A stretch of DNA of 64,000 nucleotides from Hahella sp. HNIBRBA332 (GTDB lineage Bacteria > Pseudomonadota > Gammaproteobacteria > Pseudomonadales > Oleiphilaceae). The stretch is taken from contig NZ_CP132203.1 of the NCBI RefSeq assembly GCF_030719035.1, positions 5,350,501-5,414,500 of the forward strand. The letters run 5' to 3'. Position numbers and translations under genes: made by a program. Below, in pieces: positions 33,853-42,631 of the stretch (position 1 is its first letter; each line of letters opens with the position of its first letter). Below the pieces are notes generated by a model that made no database searches, was not told the origin of the DNA, and saw only the letters and a list, made by a program, of their open reading frames with translations.

Positions 33853-34764
33853 ATGAGCGCATCGTCCACACAACCGTCTTCGTCCACCGGCGCCTTCGCC
33901 GCGTTGGGAGCCTTCCTCCTTTGGGGGTTCATGCCCATTTATTTCAAGCAACTGAGCCACATGCCCGCCCTGGAAATCCTGGGGCATCGCATCGTCTGGT
34001 CCAGCGTGTTGACTGTATTGCTGTGCGCCTTCAGCGGACGCCTGATGGCGGTGCGCGCGGGTCTGCTCGAATGGCGCAAATTGCGATGGCTGGCATTGTC
34101 GGCGTTATTGGTGGGCGGCAACTGGCTGCTGTTCATCTGGGCCGTGAACAACAATCATATGACGGAAGCCAGTCTCGGTTATTACATCAACCCGCTGGTC
34201 AACATGCTGTTGGGTTATCTGTTCCTGGGTGAACGACTGACCTTCCTGCAACGCATCGCCGCCGCCCTTGCTGTGGGAGGGGTATTACTGGAAATCGTCG
34301 CCTTCGGCTCCCTGCCTTGGATCGCAGTTGTGCTGGCGCTCTCCTTCGGCTTCTACGGCTTATTGCGCAAGCAGGTGGCGGTGGACGCCGTCAGCGGACT
34401 GTGTGTGGAGACGTGCCTGCTGGCGCCGGCTGCGCTGATTTATATGTGGACCTCAGCCTCCTCCGCCAGCAACATGTTCACCAACGACACTTACCACAAC
34501 CTGTTGCTGCTCGCAGCGGGGCCAGCGACGACTCTGCCGCTGTTGCTGTTCATTATCGCCAGCCGCAGGCTGACGCTGACAATCCTCGGCTTCTTCCAAT
34601 ACCTTGGCCCCAGCATCATGTTCATTCTGGCGATCACGCTCTACCAGGAGCCTGTGCCACAGGGGAAATGGATCACTTTCGTCATTATCTGGTGCGCCTT
34701 GGCGCTGGTGTCCTGGGATGCAGTGATGCGCTATCGCTCACGACGACTGGCGCCAGTGGCGTAA
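33853..34764 (+). CDS. rarD: RarD-type EamA transporter
   Basis: A 303-residue membrane protein with ten predicted helices of the EamA/DMT fold. It carries the RarD signature GAFLLWGFMPIYFKQLSHMPALEILGHRIVWS near the N-terminus, LFIWAVNNNHMTEASLGYYINPLVNMLLGYLFLGERL in the first half and LGFFQYLGPSIMFILAITLYQEP in the second. RarD has been linked to chloramphenicol sensitivity; its substrate is not firmly known. AGGAA lies five bases before the ATG at 33853, so the upstream extension of six codons is not used. Confidence 0.92.
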   Translation: MSASSTQPSSSTGAFAALGAFLLWGFMPIYFKQLSHMPALEILGHRIVWSSVLTVLLCAFSGRLMAVRAGLLEWRKLRWLALSALLVGGNWLLFIWAVNNNHMTEASLGYYINPLVNMLLGYLFLGERLTFLQRIAAALAVGGVLLEIVAFGSLPWIAVVLALSFGFYGLLRKQVAVDAVSGLCVETCLLAPAALIYMWTSASSASNMFTNDTYHNLLLLAAGPATTLPLLLFIIASRRLTLTILGFFQYLGPSIMFILAITLYQEPVPQGKWITFVIIWCALALVSWDAVMRYRSRRLAPVA

Positions 34765-34812
34765 CGTTTTCTACGCATAATGAAAAGTGATGATCGAAGA
34801 GGAAAATACAAC

Positions 34813-34838
34813 GCAGCGGGCGGGGCTTCACCCGCTGC
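34813..34838. terminator. Hairpin between convergent genes rarD and the PEGA-like lipoprotein
   Basis: A perfect 8-bp stem GCAGCGGG / CCCGCTGC (34813-34820 and 34831-34838) lies in an 88-base convergent gap. On the minus strand it is followed by GTTGTATTTT, so it could terminate the lipoprotein transcript. Confidence 0.55.
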
Positions 34839-34852
34839 GAGACTGGGGGGTC

Positions 34853-35347
34853 TTAGTTAATCCGCACCAGGGAATCGCGCTCGATATCTGAAAGCTGATC
34901 GATGGATACGATAGTCAGGTCGCCGTTATTTGGCGCGGAGGCGTACTTCTGCTCCAATACTGTCGCCTGACCTTCAGGCAGTTTCCACATCGCGCCAGTG
35001 ACCGGGTCGACGATAAGCATGCCAATCACGCCGCCCAGCAGAATATTACCGAAGTACCAACCATCCAGCTTGCTTTCCAACAACACGGCTTTATCTTCAT
35101 AACCGTCTTTATGGAATTTCACTCTATATTTCGCTTTTTGAAAGTAACTTTCGCCAGCGCTCAGGGTTACCGTCGCAGGCGTGCGGCCTGCATGAATCTC
35201 GTTGCCATTTAAATCTTCAACCACGAACTGCGCGTCAGAGGGAGAGCTGCTTATCGCGACCGGATAGCTGCTATCGCTGACAATACTCGCGCAACCAGTG
35301 GAAAGAAGAAATGAAGTTAGAACAGACGCTACCACTACCTTTTTCAT
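34853..35347 (-). CDS. PEGA-like lipoprotein
   Basis: A 164-residue lipoprotein with lipobox LSTG-C near residue 19. The first part of the mature chain, YPVAISSSPSDAQFVVEDLNGNEIHAGRTPATVTLSAG, resembles PEGA-type beta-sandwich repeats. The later GWYFGNILLGGVIGMLIVDPVTGAMWKLPEGQ is a hydrophobic segment found in small envelope lipoproteins of this type. Function is unknown. Confidence 0.7.
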   Translation of the reverse strand: MKKVVVASVLTSFLLSTGCASIVSDSSYPVAISSSPSDAQFVVEDLNGNEIHAGRTPATVTLSAGESYFQKAKYRVKFHKDGYEDKAVLLESKLDGWYFGNILLGGVIGMLIVDPVTGAMWKLPEGQATVLEQKYASAPNNGDLTIVSIDQLSDIERDSLVRIN

Positions 35348-35622
35348 AGATATTCCTGAGATGACTTATGTACGAATGACATTTGATAATCCGCCATACA
35401 ACCGATCACGCCAGCGGTGAAAACCACCCGTTATCATCAAAAGCTGCAGGCTACCGTTAGATGCGTTCCTCACCTCGATCAAACCAGATGAAGCAACAAC
35501 ACGTAGGCCATTATGTACATGCAAGCTGAATTGAAACTGAATGAAGTATTTTTATCAGGAGTCGATCAATTTCTGTGATATGCGATCGATTAAATTCATA
35601 AAAAATGAGAGAAGAATAATTT

Positions 35623-36036
35623 CTATTTTTTACCACATTGGAATGGCCCAAAGTGTTTACCACTCACTGGTAGCTGACATTCCAAAAGAGCAGAATGGCC
35701 TTCAATAAAGAAATATTCGAAAACAATACTAATATGAGTATCCTCGACAGTCACTTTTTCCACAAAAGCTCCGCTTGAATCCCTCAGACTTAGCGTTTCA
35801 GGGCCATACGGCAGCTCCCCAACGGTCAACGCCTGTATAGGCTCAAAGTCAGGGCGTGATAATATTTCGAATTGAATGATGGGATTGATCTCCATATTGT
35901 ACTGAACAATCCTAACAATCTGGCCATTCACAATTTCGGTCTGAACCTGACTTACTGAAGCAGGGACACCGGTAGTCTCAGCCAAGGCTGAGCGAACAAT
36001 AAAAGTCAGAAGAAAAAAGCATAATGATCTGGTCAT
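35623..36036 (-). CDS. Uncharacterised exported protein
   Basis: A 137-residue product with a signal peptide ending near RSALA. The mature part has a beta-rich pattern with two cysteines near the C-terminus (ALLECQLP, GPFQCGKK) that could form a disulphide. No family is recognised. The gene and its flanks are more AT-rich than the surrounding genes, which might indicate later acquisition. It lies alone between two larger spacers. Coding status is inferred from the signal peptide and open frame. Confidence 0.55.
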   Translation of the reverse strand: MTRSLCFFLLTFIVRSALAETTGVPASVSQVQTEIVNGQIVRIVQYNMEINPIIQFEILSRPDFEPIQALTVGELPYGPETLSLRDSSGAFVEKVTVEDTHISIVFEYFFIEGHSALLECQLPVSGKHFGPFQCGKK

Positions 36037-36196
36037 ACCCTATAAACCTGAGTTTATTTAGCAAAAATACAATCCGATACAATTTCCGCGTTATATTTTT
36101 AACACCACATAATGTTTAGTACTTTCACTATCAACATTTCACACCCTATTCTTTATCATTCATAAAAAAGTATTTTGGCCGTAGGTCAAGCATACT

Positions 36197-37165
36197 TTAT
36201 AGAAGTTTAGACACTCCGTTAAAAATACCATCCACAACCATCGCCATCCGTTCATAGTCCAGCGTATCCCAGGTATCCTGGTCCGTATGGTAGGCGCGAT
36301 TGCGGTAGAATGCGGTGTCGGTCACCATGACCGCAGGGTAGTCGTGAAACCAGTAGTTAATGTGATCGGAGAAGTCGACACCCGCCAGGAAAGCGGGCCC
36401 GAGCATGGACTCCACGGGCAGAGGCGTGGCTTGCAGCATGCCGGTTTTCAATTCGCGGACGTCGCTGTGTCCGCCCAGGTTGGAGACAACTGCGATAAAA
36501 TTCGCCTTGTCCGGGTAGAGCGCATTCAATCTGGCTAAAGGGTATCGTTGACTGCCGGCCTGCTCAGAGAAATAACCGATCATTTCCAGACAGATCATCA
36601 ATCTGACTTCCGTTCCCTTCTCCCTCAGAGATTGAGCGTGATGAAAGCTCCCCATATCGTCAGTGCGAAAGTACGGAGGCTCTTCCAAGGCGTATGCGAC
36701 CAGTTCTACCTGGATTGGCGGCGATTGAGCGGCGAATAATCTGGCCAGCTCAAGCAGTCCGGCGACGCCGCTGGCGTTATCGTCTGCGCCGGGCAAGCCT
36801 TTGAACGTGTCATAATGAGCGCCAATGACGATGACTGGAGCATTGTCGTCGTCAGGACCGAACTTCGCCGATATATTTTGGTATTCGATTCCCCACACGC
36901 CATAGGGTTGCGCTTCAACTCTATCCGTATGCTGTTGAAACTGCGCCTGGATATACCGCGCGGACGCCGCCAGTTCGTCAGCGTCCTCAGAACGGGGCGG
37001 TAAATCTTCGGAAAGCGTTCTCACATGCCATCGCAGCGTATCAGCGCTGGCCAGCGGCTGGTAGCTCTCGGGCGACGAAACAAAGAAGACGGGAACTGAG
37101 ATGAAATACCAGAGCGCAAACAGCGAAGCAGCCAGCGCGAACACGAAACACAGCAGACGTTTCAT
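36197..37165 (-). CDS. M28 family zinc aminopeptidase, exported or membrane-anchored
   Basis: The 322-residue product begins with a hydrophobic helix (residues 4-29) that is a signal peptide or anchor. The peptidase domain has GAHYDTFKG (zinc His117), GADDNASGVAGLLELAR (bridging Asp128), ALEEPPYFRTDDMGS (catalytic Glu161 and zinc Glu162) and a late RAYHTDQDTWDTLDY (zinc His). These are the complete two-zinc site of M28 aminopeptidases. It should release N-terminal amino acids from peptides in the periplasm or outside. It is transcribed in the same direction as the dctB-dctD pair but 48 bases after dctD. Confidence 0.9.
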   Translation of the reverse strand: MKRLLCFVFALAASLFALWYFISVPVFFVSSPESYQPLASADTLRWHVRTLSEDLPPRSEDADELAASARYIQAQFQQHTDRVEAQPYGVWGIEYQNISAKFGPDDDNAPVIVIGAHYDTFKGLPGADDNASGVAGLLELARLFAAQSPPIQVELVAYALEEPPYFRTDDMGSFHHAQSLREKGTEVRLMICLEMIGYFSEQAGSQRYPLARLNALYPDKANFIAVVSNLGGHSDVRELKTGMLQATPLPVESMLGPAFLAGVDFSDHINYWFHDYPAVMVTDTAFYRNRAYHTDQDTWDTLDYERMAMVVDGIFNGVSKLL

Positions 37166-37213
37166 AAACGAAATAACTTCATATCTTGAAGAGAAAATAT
37201 AAGAATGCGAGCC

Positions 37214-38617
37214 CTACTCCGACTCGCGAAAATCCTGGCGGCTGATGCCGTATTTTTTCATCTTGTCGTACAGGGTTTTCCGCGGCAGGCCAAGCGCGAC
37301 TAGCGTATCCTTGATGCTGCCGTGATGGACGGCCAAGGCTTCGCGTATCAGGGTCTGTTCGTAAAGCTCAACCTTTTCCGTCAGCGTGCGGCGACTCTGA
37401 ATCTCCGGTTCACCCAGCATATGCTCCATATCGAAGGAACACTCCTCCCCCATAATCACGTAACGCTCCGCCAAATTGCGCAGCTCCCGCACATTGCCCG
37501 GCCAGTTATGAGTCAGCAGGCGATGTCGTTGCTCAGGTTTTAATGGCACGATTTCCTGTTGATAGCGGGCGGCGGCGACTAACGCAAAGTGCTCGAACAG
37601 CAGCGGCACATCTTCAAGCCGATCCTGCAGAGAGGGAATTTCCACCGCCACCGTATTCAGCCGATAATATAAATCGCTCCGGAATTCGCCCTTGTCCGCC
37701 ATTTCCTTCAGGCTGATTTTAGTGGCGGCGACCACGCGCAAATCCAGTGGAATCAGCGTATTGGAGCCAAGCCTCTCCACCTTGCGCTCCTCAAGCACCC
37801 GCAGAATTTTGACTTGCAGAGACAGCGGCATGCTTTCTATTTCATCCAGAAACAGCGTGCCGCCGTTGGCATGCTCAAATTTGCCGATTCGACGCTTATC
37901 TGCGCCAGTGAAGGCCCCCGCTTCATGGCCAAACAATTCGCTTTCAATGAGATTCTCAGGCACCGCGCCACAGTTGATGGCGACGAAGTTGTGCTCGCGC
38001 CGGTTGCTATGCTCGTGCAGATAACGCGCCACCAGCTCTTTGCCAACGCCGGTTTCACCGAATAACAAAATATCCGCCGGGGTGTTCATCACTTGTTGCA
38101 ATACGCGCCGCAATCGCTGAATCGCCGGCGTGCGTCCCAGAATACGCGGCCCAGGCGCATTCTGTTCCTGCAGTTCTCTGCGCAGATCGCGGTTCTCCAG
38201 CGTCAGGCGACGCTTGTCCATGGCGCGTCGAATCGTATCCAGCAGGCGTTCGTTACTGAAGGGCTTTTCAATAAAGTCATAGGCGCCCTCGCGCATGGCG
38301 GAAACGGCCGTTGAGATATCGCCATGTCCGGTCACCAGAATCACTGGCAACTCGGAATCCACTTTCTGCAACGCCTGCATCAGCTGCAACCCGTCCATTC
38401 CCGGCATATTGATATCGCTGACCAGCACGCCGGGCCAGTCGGTCTGCAGATTACGCAGCGCCTCTTCCGCACTGAGAAAGGTTTCCACCTGCAGGCCTTC
38501 CAGCTCCAACGTCTGGCCAACGGACTGCAGGATATGGCGGTCATCGTCGATGAAGTACACCATCAGTTCGGCGCCTGATGCGCCCGCGTTCTCTGACTGC
38601 AAAGTCTTACTCCTCAT
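37214..38617 (-). CDS. dctD: C4-dicarboxylate response regulator, NtrC family (DctD)
   Basis: A 467-residue sigma-54 activator. The receiver has VYFIDDDRHIL, the phosphoacceptor Asp68 in LVSDINMPGMDG and the Lys in IEKPF. The AAA domain has FGETGVGKELVARYLH (Walker A), the sigma-54 contact loop GAFTGADKR, GGTLFLDEIESM (Walker B), and NWPGNVRELRNLAER. The C-terminal Fis-type helix-turn-helix is GSIKDTLVALGLPRKTLYDKMKKYG. DctD with DctB normally activates C4-dicarboxylate transport genes; no such transport genes are in this window. The ATG at 38617 overlaps the dctB stop by 11 bases. Confidence 0.92.
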   Translation of the reverse strand: MRSKTLQSENAGASGAELMVYFIDDDRHILQSVGQTLELEGLQVETFLSAEEALRNLQTDWPGVLVSDINMPGMDGLQLMQALQKVDSELPVILVTGHGDISTAVSAMREGAYDFIEKPFSNERLLDTIRRAMDKRRLTLENRDLRRELQEQNAPGPRILGRTPAIQRLRRVLQQVMNTPADILLFGETGVGKELVARYLHEHSNRREHNFVAINCGAVPENLIESELFGHEAGAFTGADKRRIGKFEHANGGTLFLDEIESMPLSLQVKILRVLEERKVERLGSNTLIPLDLRVVAATKISLKEMADKGEFRSDLYYRLNTVAVEIPSLQDRLEDVPLLFEHFALVAAARYQQEIVPLKPEQRHRLLTHNWPGNVRELRNLAERYVIMGEECSFDMEHMLGEPEIQSRRTLTEKVELYEQTLIREALAVHHGSIKDTLVALGLPRKTLYDKMKKYGISRQDFRESE

Positions 38618-40574
38618 TATCGCCGCCGGCCGGCTGCAGGGCGGCTTGCGAGTCGATGACATTGGAGGCCTCGGCCTGAGCCAGCGGCAGCTCGACTATA
38701 AACAGCGCGCCCCCTTCCTCATTATTGGCGGCGCGCAATTCGCCCTTCATCGACTCGATGATTCTGTATGAAATAGAAAGACCCAATCCCAGGCCTTGCC
38801 CTCTGTTTTTGGTTGTATAAAACGGTTCGAAAATGTGCTGCATTACATGCTCAGGGATGCCCGAGCCAGTATCGCGAACCTGAATGCGCACTTTGTCCCC
38901 CAGATCGGCGCACTGAATGCGCAATTGCTTTTCCTCGCTGCCGGACATTGCGTGCAGAGCGTTGGTGATCAGGTTGATCAGCACCTGCTCCAGGCGCACC
39001 ATATCTCCCTGGACATAAATATCGTCCGCCGCAGCGTCTACGCGCCAGTTTACATGGGCCCGGCGTAATTCCGGCTCGGTAATTTTCAAGGCCGCGTCGA
39101 CACAGCTGTTCACATGCACCGGTCCAGACACATTGGCCTCTTTGCGGGCGAAAATTTTCAGTTGCCCGATGATGGAAGCCATGTGATCGGTCAGGCCAAC
39201 AATTTCCCGTAAATTCAACTGCGCCTTTTCCGACATATTACGCTCAATAAACGCCTGCGCATTCTGCGCGTAGGTGCGCAGCGCCGTCAGCGGCTGATTA
39301 AGCTCATGATTGATGCCTGCGGATAGTTGCCCCAGCAAAGCTAATTTAGCGGCTTGAATCAGCTCATCCTGAGTCAGTTTAAGCTCTTTCTCCGCCCGCT
39401 CCCGTTCTTCCACTTCCTCAAGTAAACGCGCATTGGCTTCGGAAAGATCGCGAGTGCGGTGCTGCACGCGCGCCTCCAGCAGATCACGGGCGGCGCGCAG
39501 CGCCCGTTCCCGCCGCGCGCGCTCCACCAACAGCAACGCCAACAGCACAATGATAAAAATCATCGACAGACTGAGCAGCAGAACGTTGCTGATTTCTTTC
39601 TTCACCCGCTCCATCGGCAGGAGAACCTGCACCCGCCATCCGGCCTGAGGCATATCAGCGGACTTGGTCAGATAAGTCTGCGCGCTTTCGTCATGCAATC
39701 CTGCGCGGACAAATTGCGTGGAGGAATCCAGCAGTTGCTCCGATGTTTGCGTCTGCGCCAGCAACATCGGCTTCAACAATTCCGGATCATAGCGCTGTTC
39801 CTTTTCTATTTCGCGGGCCTCCGCCGCCCTTAGCGGACGCGTCAACCGGAAACGCCATTCTGCGCGAGTGGAAATAAACACCACGCCATAATTATCCGTC
39901 ACCAGCACTTCGTAAGCGTTTTTCCCCCAAGGGCTGCCCCAGCGTTGTTCCACGGCGGAGAGGTCAATTTTAACCACGATGACGCCCAGGATGACGTCAT
40001 CATCTGATACCGGAAAAGAGAAATAGAATCCACGCACGCCAGAGGTCGTTCCCAAAGCGAAATACTGCCCGGAGCGCCCCTGCATTGCGTCTGAATAATA
40101 AGGTCGATAAGAAAAGTTGTGCCCGATAAAGGTCCGCGGCAAACGCCAGTTACTGGCGGCAATGGTGTCACCACGCGCATTCAGCAGATACACATCCGCC
40201 GCGCCGCCAATGAAGTTGATGGATTCCAGATAGGCATTGGTGCGGCTGGTTAGTTCAGCGTTCGTCGGATCCTGCAACAAAGCCAGCAAGCGGGGGTCCA
40301 CGGCGAGGATATGGGGCAGAGACTCATATTTACTCAACAACGCCTGCAGGCTGGAAACGGAACGCTGCAGCTCATTGGCGGCATCCTGCTCCAGCTCCCG
40401 GACAGCAGAGGTCCTGGCCCAGTCTTCAGTGACATAAATCATACCGCTGAAAAGCAAACATAAAACCAAAACAAAAATACCGCTGCGCAAATAACGCATG
40501 CCTCCGGCGCCAGAGCCGGGCGTCATCGCCTGCTTGGATACTTGTCGCTTAATCCCATTTTTAAATATGACCAT
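38607..40574 (-). CDS. dctB: C4-dicarboxylate sensor histidine kinase (DctB)
   Basis: A 655-residue sensor kinase. Two membrane helices (about 29-48 and 333-350) enclose a periplasmic double-Cache domain with the DctB motif SNWRLPRTFIGHNFSYRPYYSDAM, which forms the succinate pocket. A coiled linker leads to the kinase core: GQLSAGINHELNQPLTALRTYAQNA (phosphorylated His), VLINLITNALHAM (N box), VRDTGSGIPEHVMQHIFEPFYTTKNRGQGLGLGLSISYRI (G boxes). The start at 40574 is the longest; an ATG at 40526 preceded by CAGGCG is an alternative. It forms an overlapping operon with dctD. Confidence 0.93.
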   Translation of the reverse strand: MVIFKNGIKRQVSKQAMTPGSGAGGMRYLRSGIFVLVLCLLFSGMIYVTEDWARTSAVRELEQDAANELQRSVSSLQALLSKYESLPHILAVDPRLLALLQDPTNAELTSRTNAYLESINFIGGAADVYLLNARGDTIAASNWRLPRTFIGHNFSYRPYYSDAMQGRSGQYFALGTTSGVRGFYFSFPVSDDDVILGVIVVKIDLSAVEQRWGSPWGKNAYEVLVTDNYGVVFISTRAEWRFRLTRPLRAAEAREIEKEQRYDPELLKPMLLAQTQTSEQLLDSSTQFVRAGLHDESAQTYLTKSADMPQAGWRVQVLLPMERVKKEISNVLLLSLSMIFIIVLLALLLVERARRERALRAARDLLEARVQHRTRDLSEANARLLEEVEERERAEKELKLTQDELIQAAKLALLGQLSAGINHELNQPLTALRTYAQNAQAFIERNMSEKAQLNLREIVGLTDHMASIIGQLKIFARKEANVSGPVHVNSCVDAALKITEPELRRAHVNWRVDAAADDIYVQGDMVRLEQVLINLITNALHAMSGSEEKQLRIQCADLGDKVRIQVRDTGSGIPEHVMQHIFEPFYTTKNRGQGLGLGLSISYRIIESMKGELRAANNEEGGALFIVELPLAQAEASNVIDSQAALQPAGGDNEE

Positions 40575-40753
40575 TTATTAATAAATCTGATTAAGCATAT
40601 TTAGTCGGCACACCCTTAATTATCGTTCGTTTCACGAAAACAGGGGAATATTATGCAGCGATTAAGGGAGCGTCCACTGAAACGCCCTGTTATAGGGCAT
40701 AAATAAATTGATATTTGAGCAGAACTTACTAATTAATTATTCCGATTAGCATT

Positions 40754-40759
40754 TATACT
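40754..40759 (+). promoter_or_regulatory. Candidate -10 element for the OprI-like lipoprotein gene
   Basis: TATACT follows an AT-rich block (about 40727-40750) that could act as an UP element. No good -35 hexamer was identified at the right distance. Confidence 0.3.
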
Positions 40760-40868
40760 TAATGGCTTTAAAACCCGATGCAGTCTAATTAAACTAACCC
40801 GGCGCTTTGAACCTCCGGTTCAAAGTCACAACAGATTATCATTACCCATAAAAAAGGGGGAAACCTCA

Positions 40869-41159
40869 ATGAAAAAACTTCTAGTTTCAGGGATCGTTAT
40901 GTCTTCGTTGCTTGCCGGTGGTTGCGCCAGCTTGACTGAGCAAGACCGTCAAGCCCTCGACGCCGCCACGACTACTGCGAACAACGCAGAGCAAGCTGTT
41001 TCCGGTGCGCAAAACACTGCCGACACAGCTCTGTCCCGCGCTAACGAAGCTTACGCCAAAGCTGAAGAAGCTTTAGCTGCAGCTCTGGCTGCTCAAAAAG
41101 CGGCTAACGAAGCAAACGAACGCGCGCGTCGCATGCTGGAAAGAGCCAGCATGAAGTAA
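40869..41159 (+). CDS. OprI/Lpp-type alanine-zipper outer-membrane lipoprotein
   Basis: A 96-residue lipoprotein with lipobox LAGG-C near residue 19. The mature chain is a continuous Ala-rich heptad repeat (ANNAEQAVSGAQNTADTAL and onwards, AALAAQKAANEANERARRM), which makes a trimeric coiled coil like Lpp or OprI. It is slightly longer than OprI. It ends RASMK; a terminal lysine is what L,D-transpeptidases use to tie Lpp to peptidoglycan. The gene that follows, on the opposite strand, is such an enzyme. The ribosome-binding site GGGGG lies eight bases before the ATG. Confidence 0.88.
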   Translation: MKKLLVSGIVMSSLLAGGCASLTEQDRQALDAATTTANNAEQAVSGAQNTADTALSRANEAYAKAEEALAAALAAQKAANEANERARRMLERASMK

Positions 41160-41181
41160 TCCGGTTCTTTACGAACCGGAT
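41159..41181. terminator. Hairpin between convergent lipoprotein and L,D-transpeptidase genes
   Basis: ATCCGGTTC / GAACCGGAT, a perfect 9-bp stem with loop TTTAC, spans the gap and the last codons of the L,D-transpeptidase gene. No T-run follows on either strand. Confidence 0.5.
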
Positions 41182-42116
41182 GACATGCTTGCGGCCAGGG
41201 ACGGCTGCAGCTCTCCAATCGGCGAAGGAAGGCCAGTCAATTCCACCAGTGCTTTCGTCACCTTCTCTTCGTCCACCATCACACTGACGCCAGTCGACTG
41301 TAGCTTAAGCAGTTGATAGGTATACTCTTCCCGCAGCTTTTGTTCGGTAACGTCAGCCTCTGCATGCACTTCCATCCAGAGTTTGCCATCGTCCACCGCC
41401 AGCTTGACAGACTGGTTGATGATTTTGACCGGGGTATTGTCCGGCACCAGCGACATCATCTGCTTGATATCCCAGTTATACAGACGGATACAGCCATGGC
41501 TGACGCGCATTCCGATACCCACGCCTTTATTGGTGCCATGAATCAGATAACTGTCCGCATCCAACTTAAACGCATAGTCGCCCAATGGGTTATCCGGTCC
41601 GGCGGGGATGGCTCTGGGCAATTGCTCGCCGTACTCTTCCAACTGTCTCTGACGGATGGACTCTGGCGGATACCAGGTTGGATTTTTCATACGAGTGACG
41701 ATCTTGGTGTCCATGATCGGCGTGGGGAAATCAACAGTGCCGATACCGATAGGCACGGTGTAGAGACGCTTCTTATCAGGTTGGAAATAGTAGAGGCGGT
41801 ACTCCGCCAGGTTTATCAAGATGCCATTGCGTAATCCCGGCGGAAGGATAAAGCGCCCGGGAATAACAATCTCATCGCCTTCCGCAGGCAGCCAGGCATC
41901 TACACTGGGATTGGCGCTAACCAGTTCATTAAATCCAAAATTGTACTGCTCGCCGAGATCGACGAAAGTGTACTCTCTTTTAGCCACCAGCCGATGTTCT
42001 CTACCGACGATATCCTGCTTGGGATTCCAAGTCAGCTCCAGCGCCCCGGCCGAACCGCTTAACGCCTGGATGCTCACTGCGCCAACTAATCCAATCAGGG
42101 CTGCTTTCAGCTTCAT
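41169..42116 (-). CDS. L,D-transpeptidase, ErfK/YbiS/YcfS type
   Basis: A 315-residue periplasmic enzyme with a signal peptide ending near SAGA. A LysM-like N-terminal module (YTFVDLGEQYNFGFNELVSANPSVDAWLPAEGDEIVIP) is followed by the YkuD catalytic domain with LIHGTNKGVGIGMRVSHGCIRLYNWD, where Cys209 is the nucleophile and His193 and His207 complete the site. It may cross-link peptidoglycan or tie the coiled-coil lipoprotein encoded just to the left to peptidoglycan. The convergent arrangement with that gene supports, but does not prove, the latter. Confidence 0.9.
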   Translation of the reverse strand: MKLKAALIGLVGAVSIQALSGSAGALELTWNPKQDIVGREHRLVAKREYTFVDLGEQYNFGFNELVSANPSVDAWLPAEGDEIVIPGRFILPPGLRNGILINLAEYRLYYFQPDKKRLYTVPIGIGTVDFPTPIMDTKIVTRMKNPTWYPPESIRQRQLEEYGEQLPRAIPAGPDNPLGDYAFKLDADSYLIHGTNKGVGIGMRVSHGCIRLYNWDIKQMMSLVPDNTPVKIINQSVKLAVDDGKLWMEVHAEADVTEQKLREEYTYQLLKLQSTGVSVMVDEEKVTKALVELTGLPSPIGELQPSLAASMSSGS

Positions 42117-42631
42117 TTTTTCGAATTCCTGTAACGAGACTAAATGTGTTCGCTCTTTTGAAGTTGTAATCTGAGCGGCATTTTAAGCACTACCCCCTGA
42201 TAATCCCAGAGCGGTGTGTACCTATCCAGCAAGGTGTGTACCTATCCATCATGGTGTGCACCTATCCATCATGGTGTGCGCCTATCCATCAAGGTTCACC
42301 CCGTCTATTAAGACATTTATCTGTCCATGACTTAGACACATTCCATGTATTGGGTTCATCGCTCTATCTTTACGGTTTTCGCATCGCCGCCTAACTTATG
42401 CGCTATATACAATAATCTATTTATTCTCAATTAAAAATCCACCCGCAATTCACCGCTACGTCAAGTCTTTTCTATTAAAACGCAAACAAATAAACGTCTC
42501 CGCCGCACTGAAACTGACGCCTCGAAAAGGTATACTTGCCCACATTAAATAACGTTTAAATAACTCAAAAGAATAATACTCACCTGCAGTGAGGCCGTCT
42601 TTAGAGGTTGTTCACAGGAGGTATTTCCCCC
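42117..42631. other. Intergenic region with tandem repeats
   Basis: A 515-base spacer between the divergent L,D-transpeptidase and oxidoreductase genes. It holds the 4 x 20 bp repeat at 42213-42292 and an AT-rich stretch from about 42400 to 42560. No supported gene. Promoters for both flanking genes are expected here. Confidence 0.4.
42213..42292. repeat. Four tandem copies of a 20-bp repeat
   Basis: Four head-to-tail copies begin at 42213, 42233, 42253 and 42273, each close to GGTGTGTACCTATCCATCAT. Differences are confined to TA/CA/CG at bases 7-8, and the end (GCAA, TCAT, TCAT, TCAA). The next 8 bases (GGTTCACC) look like the start of a degenerate fifth copy. Confidence 0.9.

Noticed and set aside
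33653..33871. 72-codon minus-strand frame between the glutamate-synthase-like gene and rarD
   Set aside because: Overlaps the rarD start and has no motif or ribosome-binding site.
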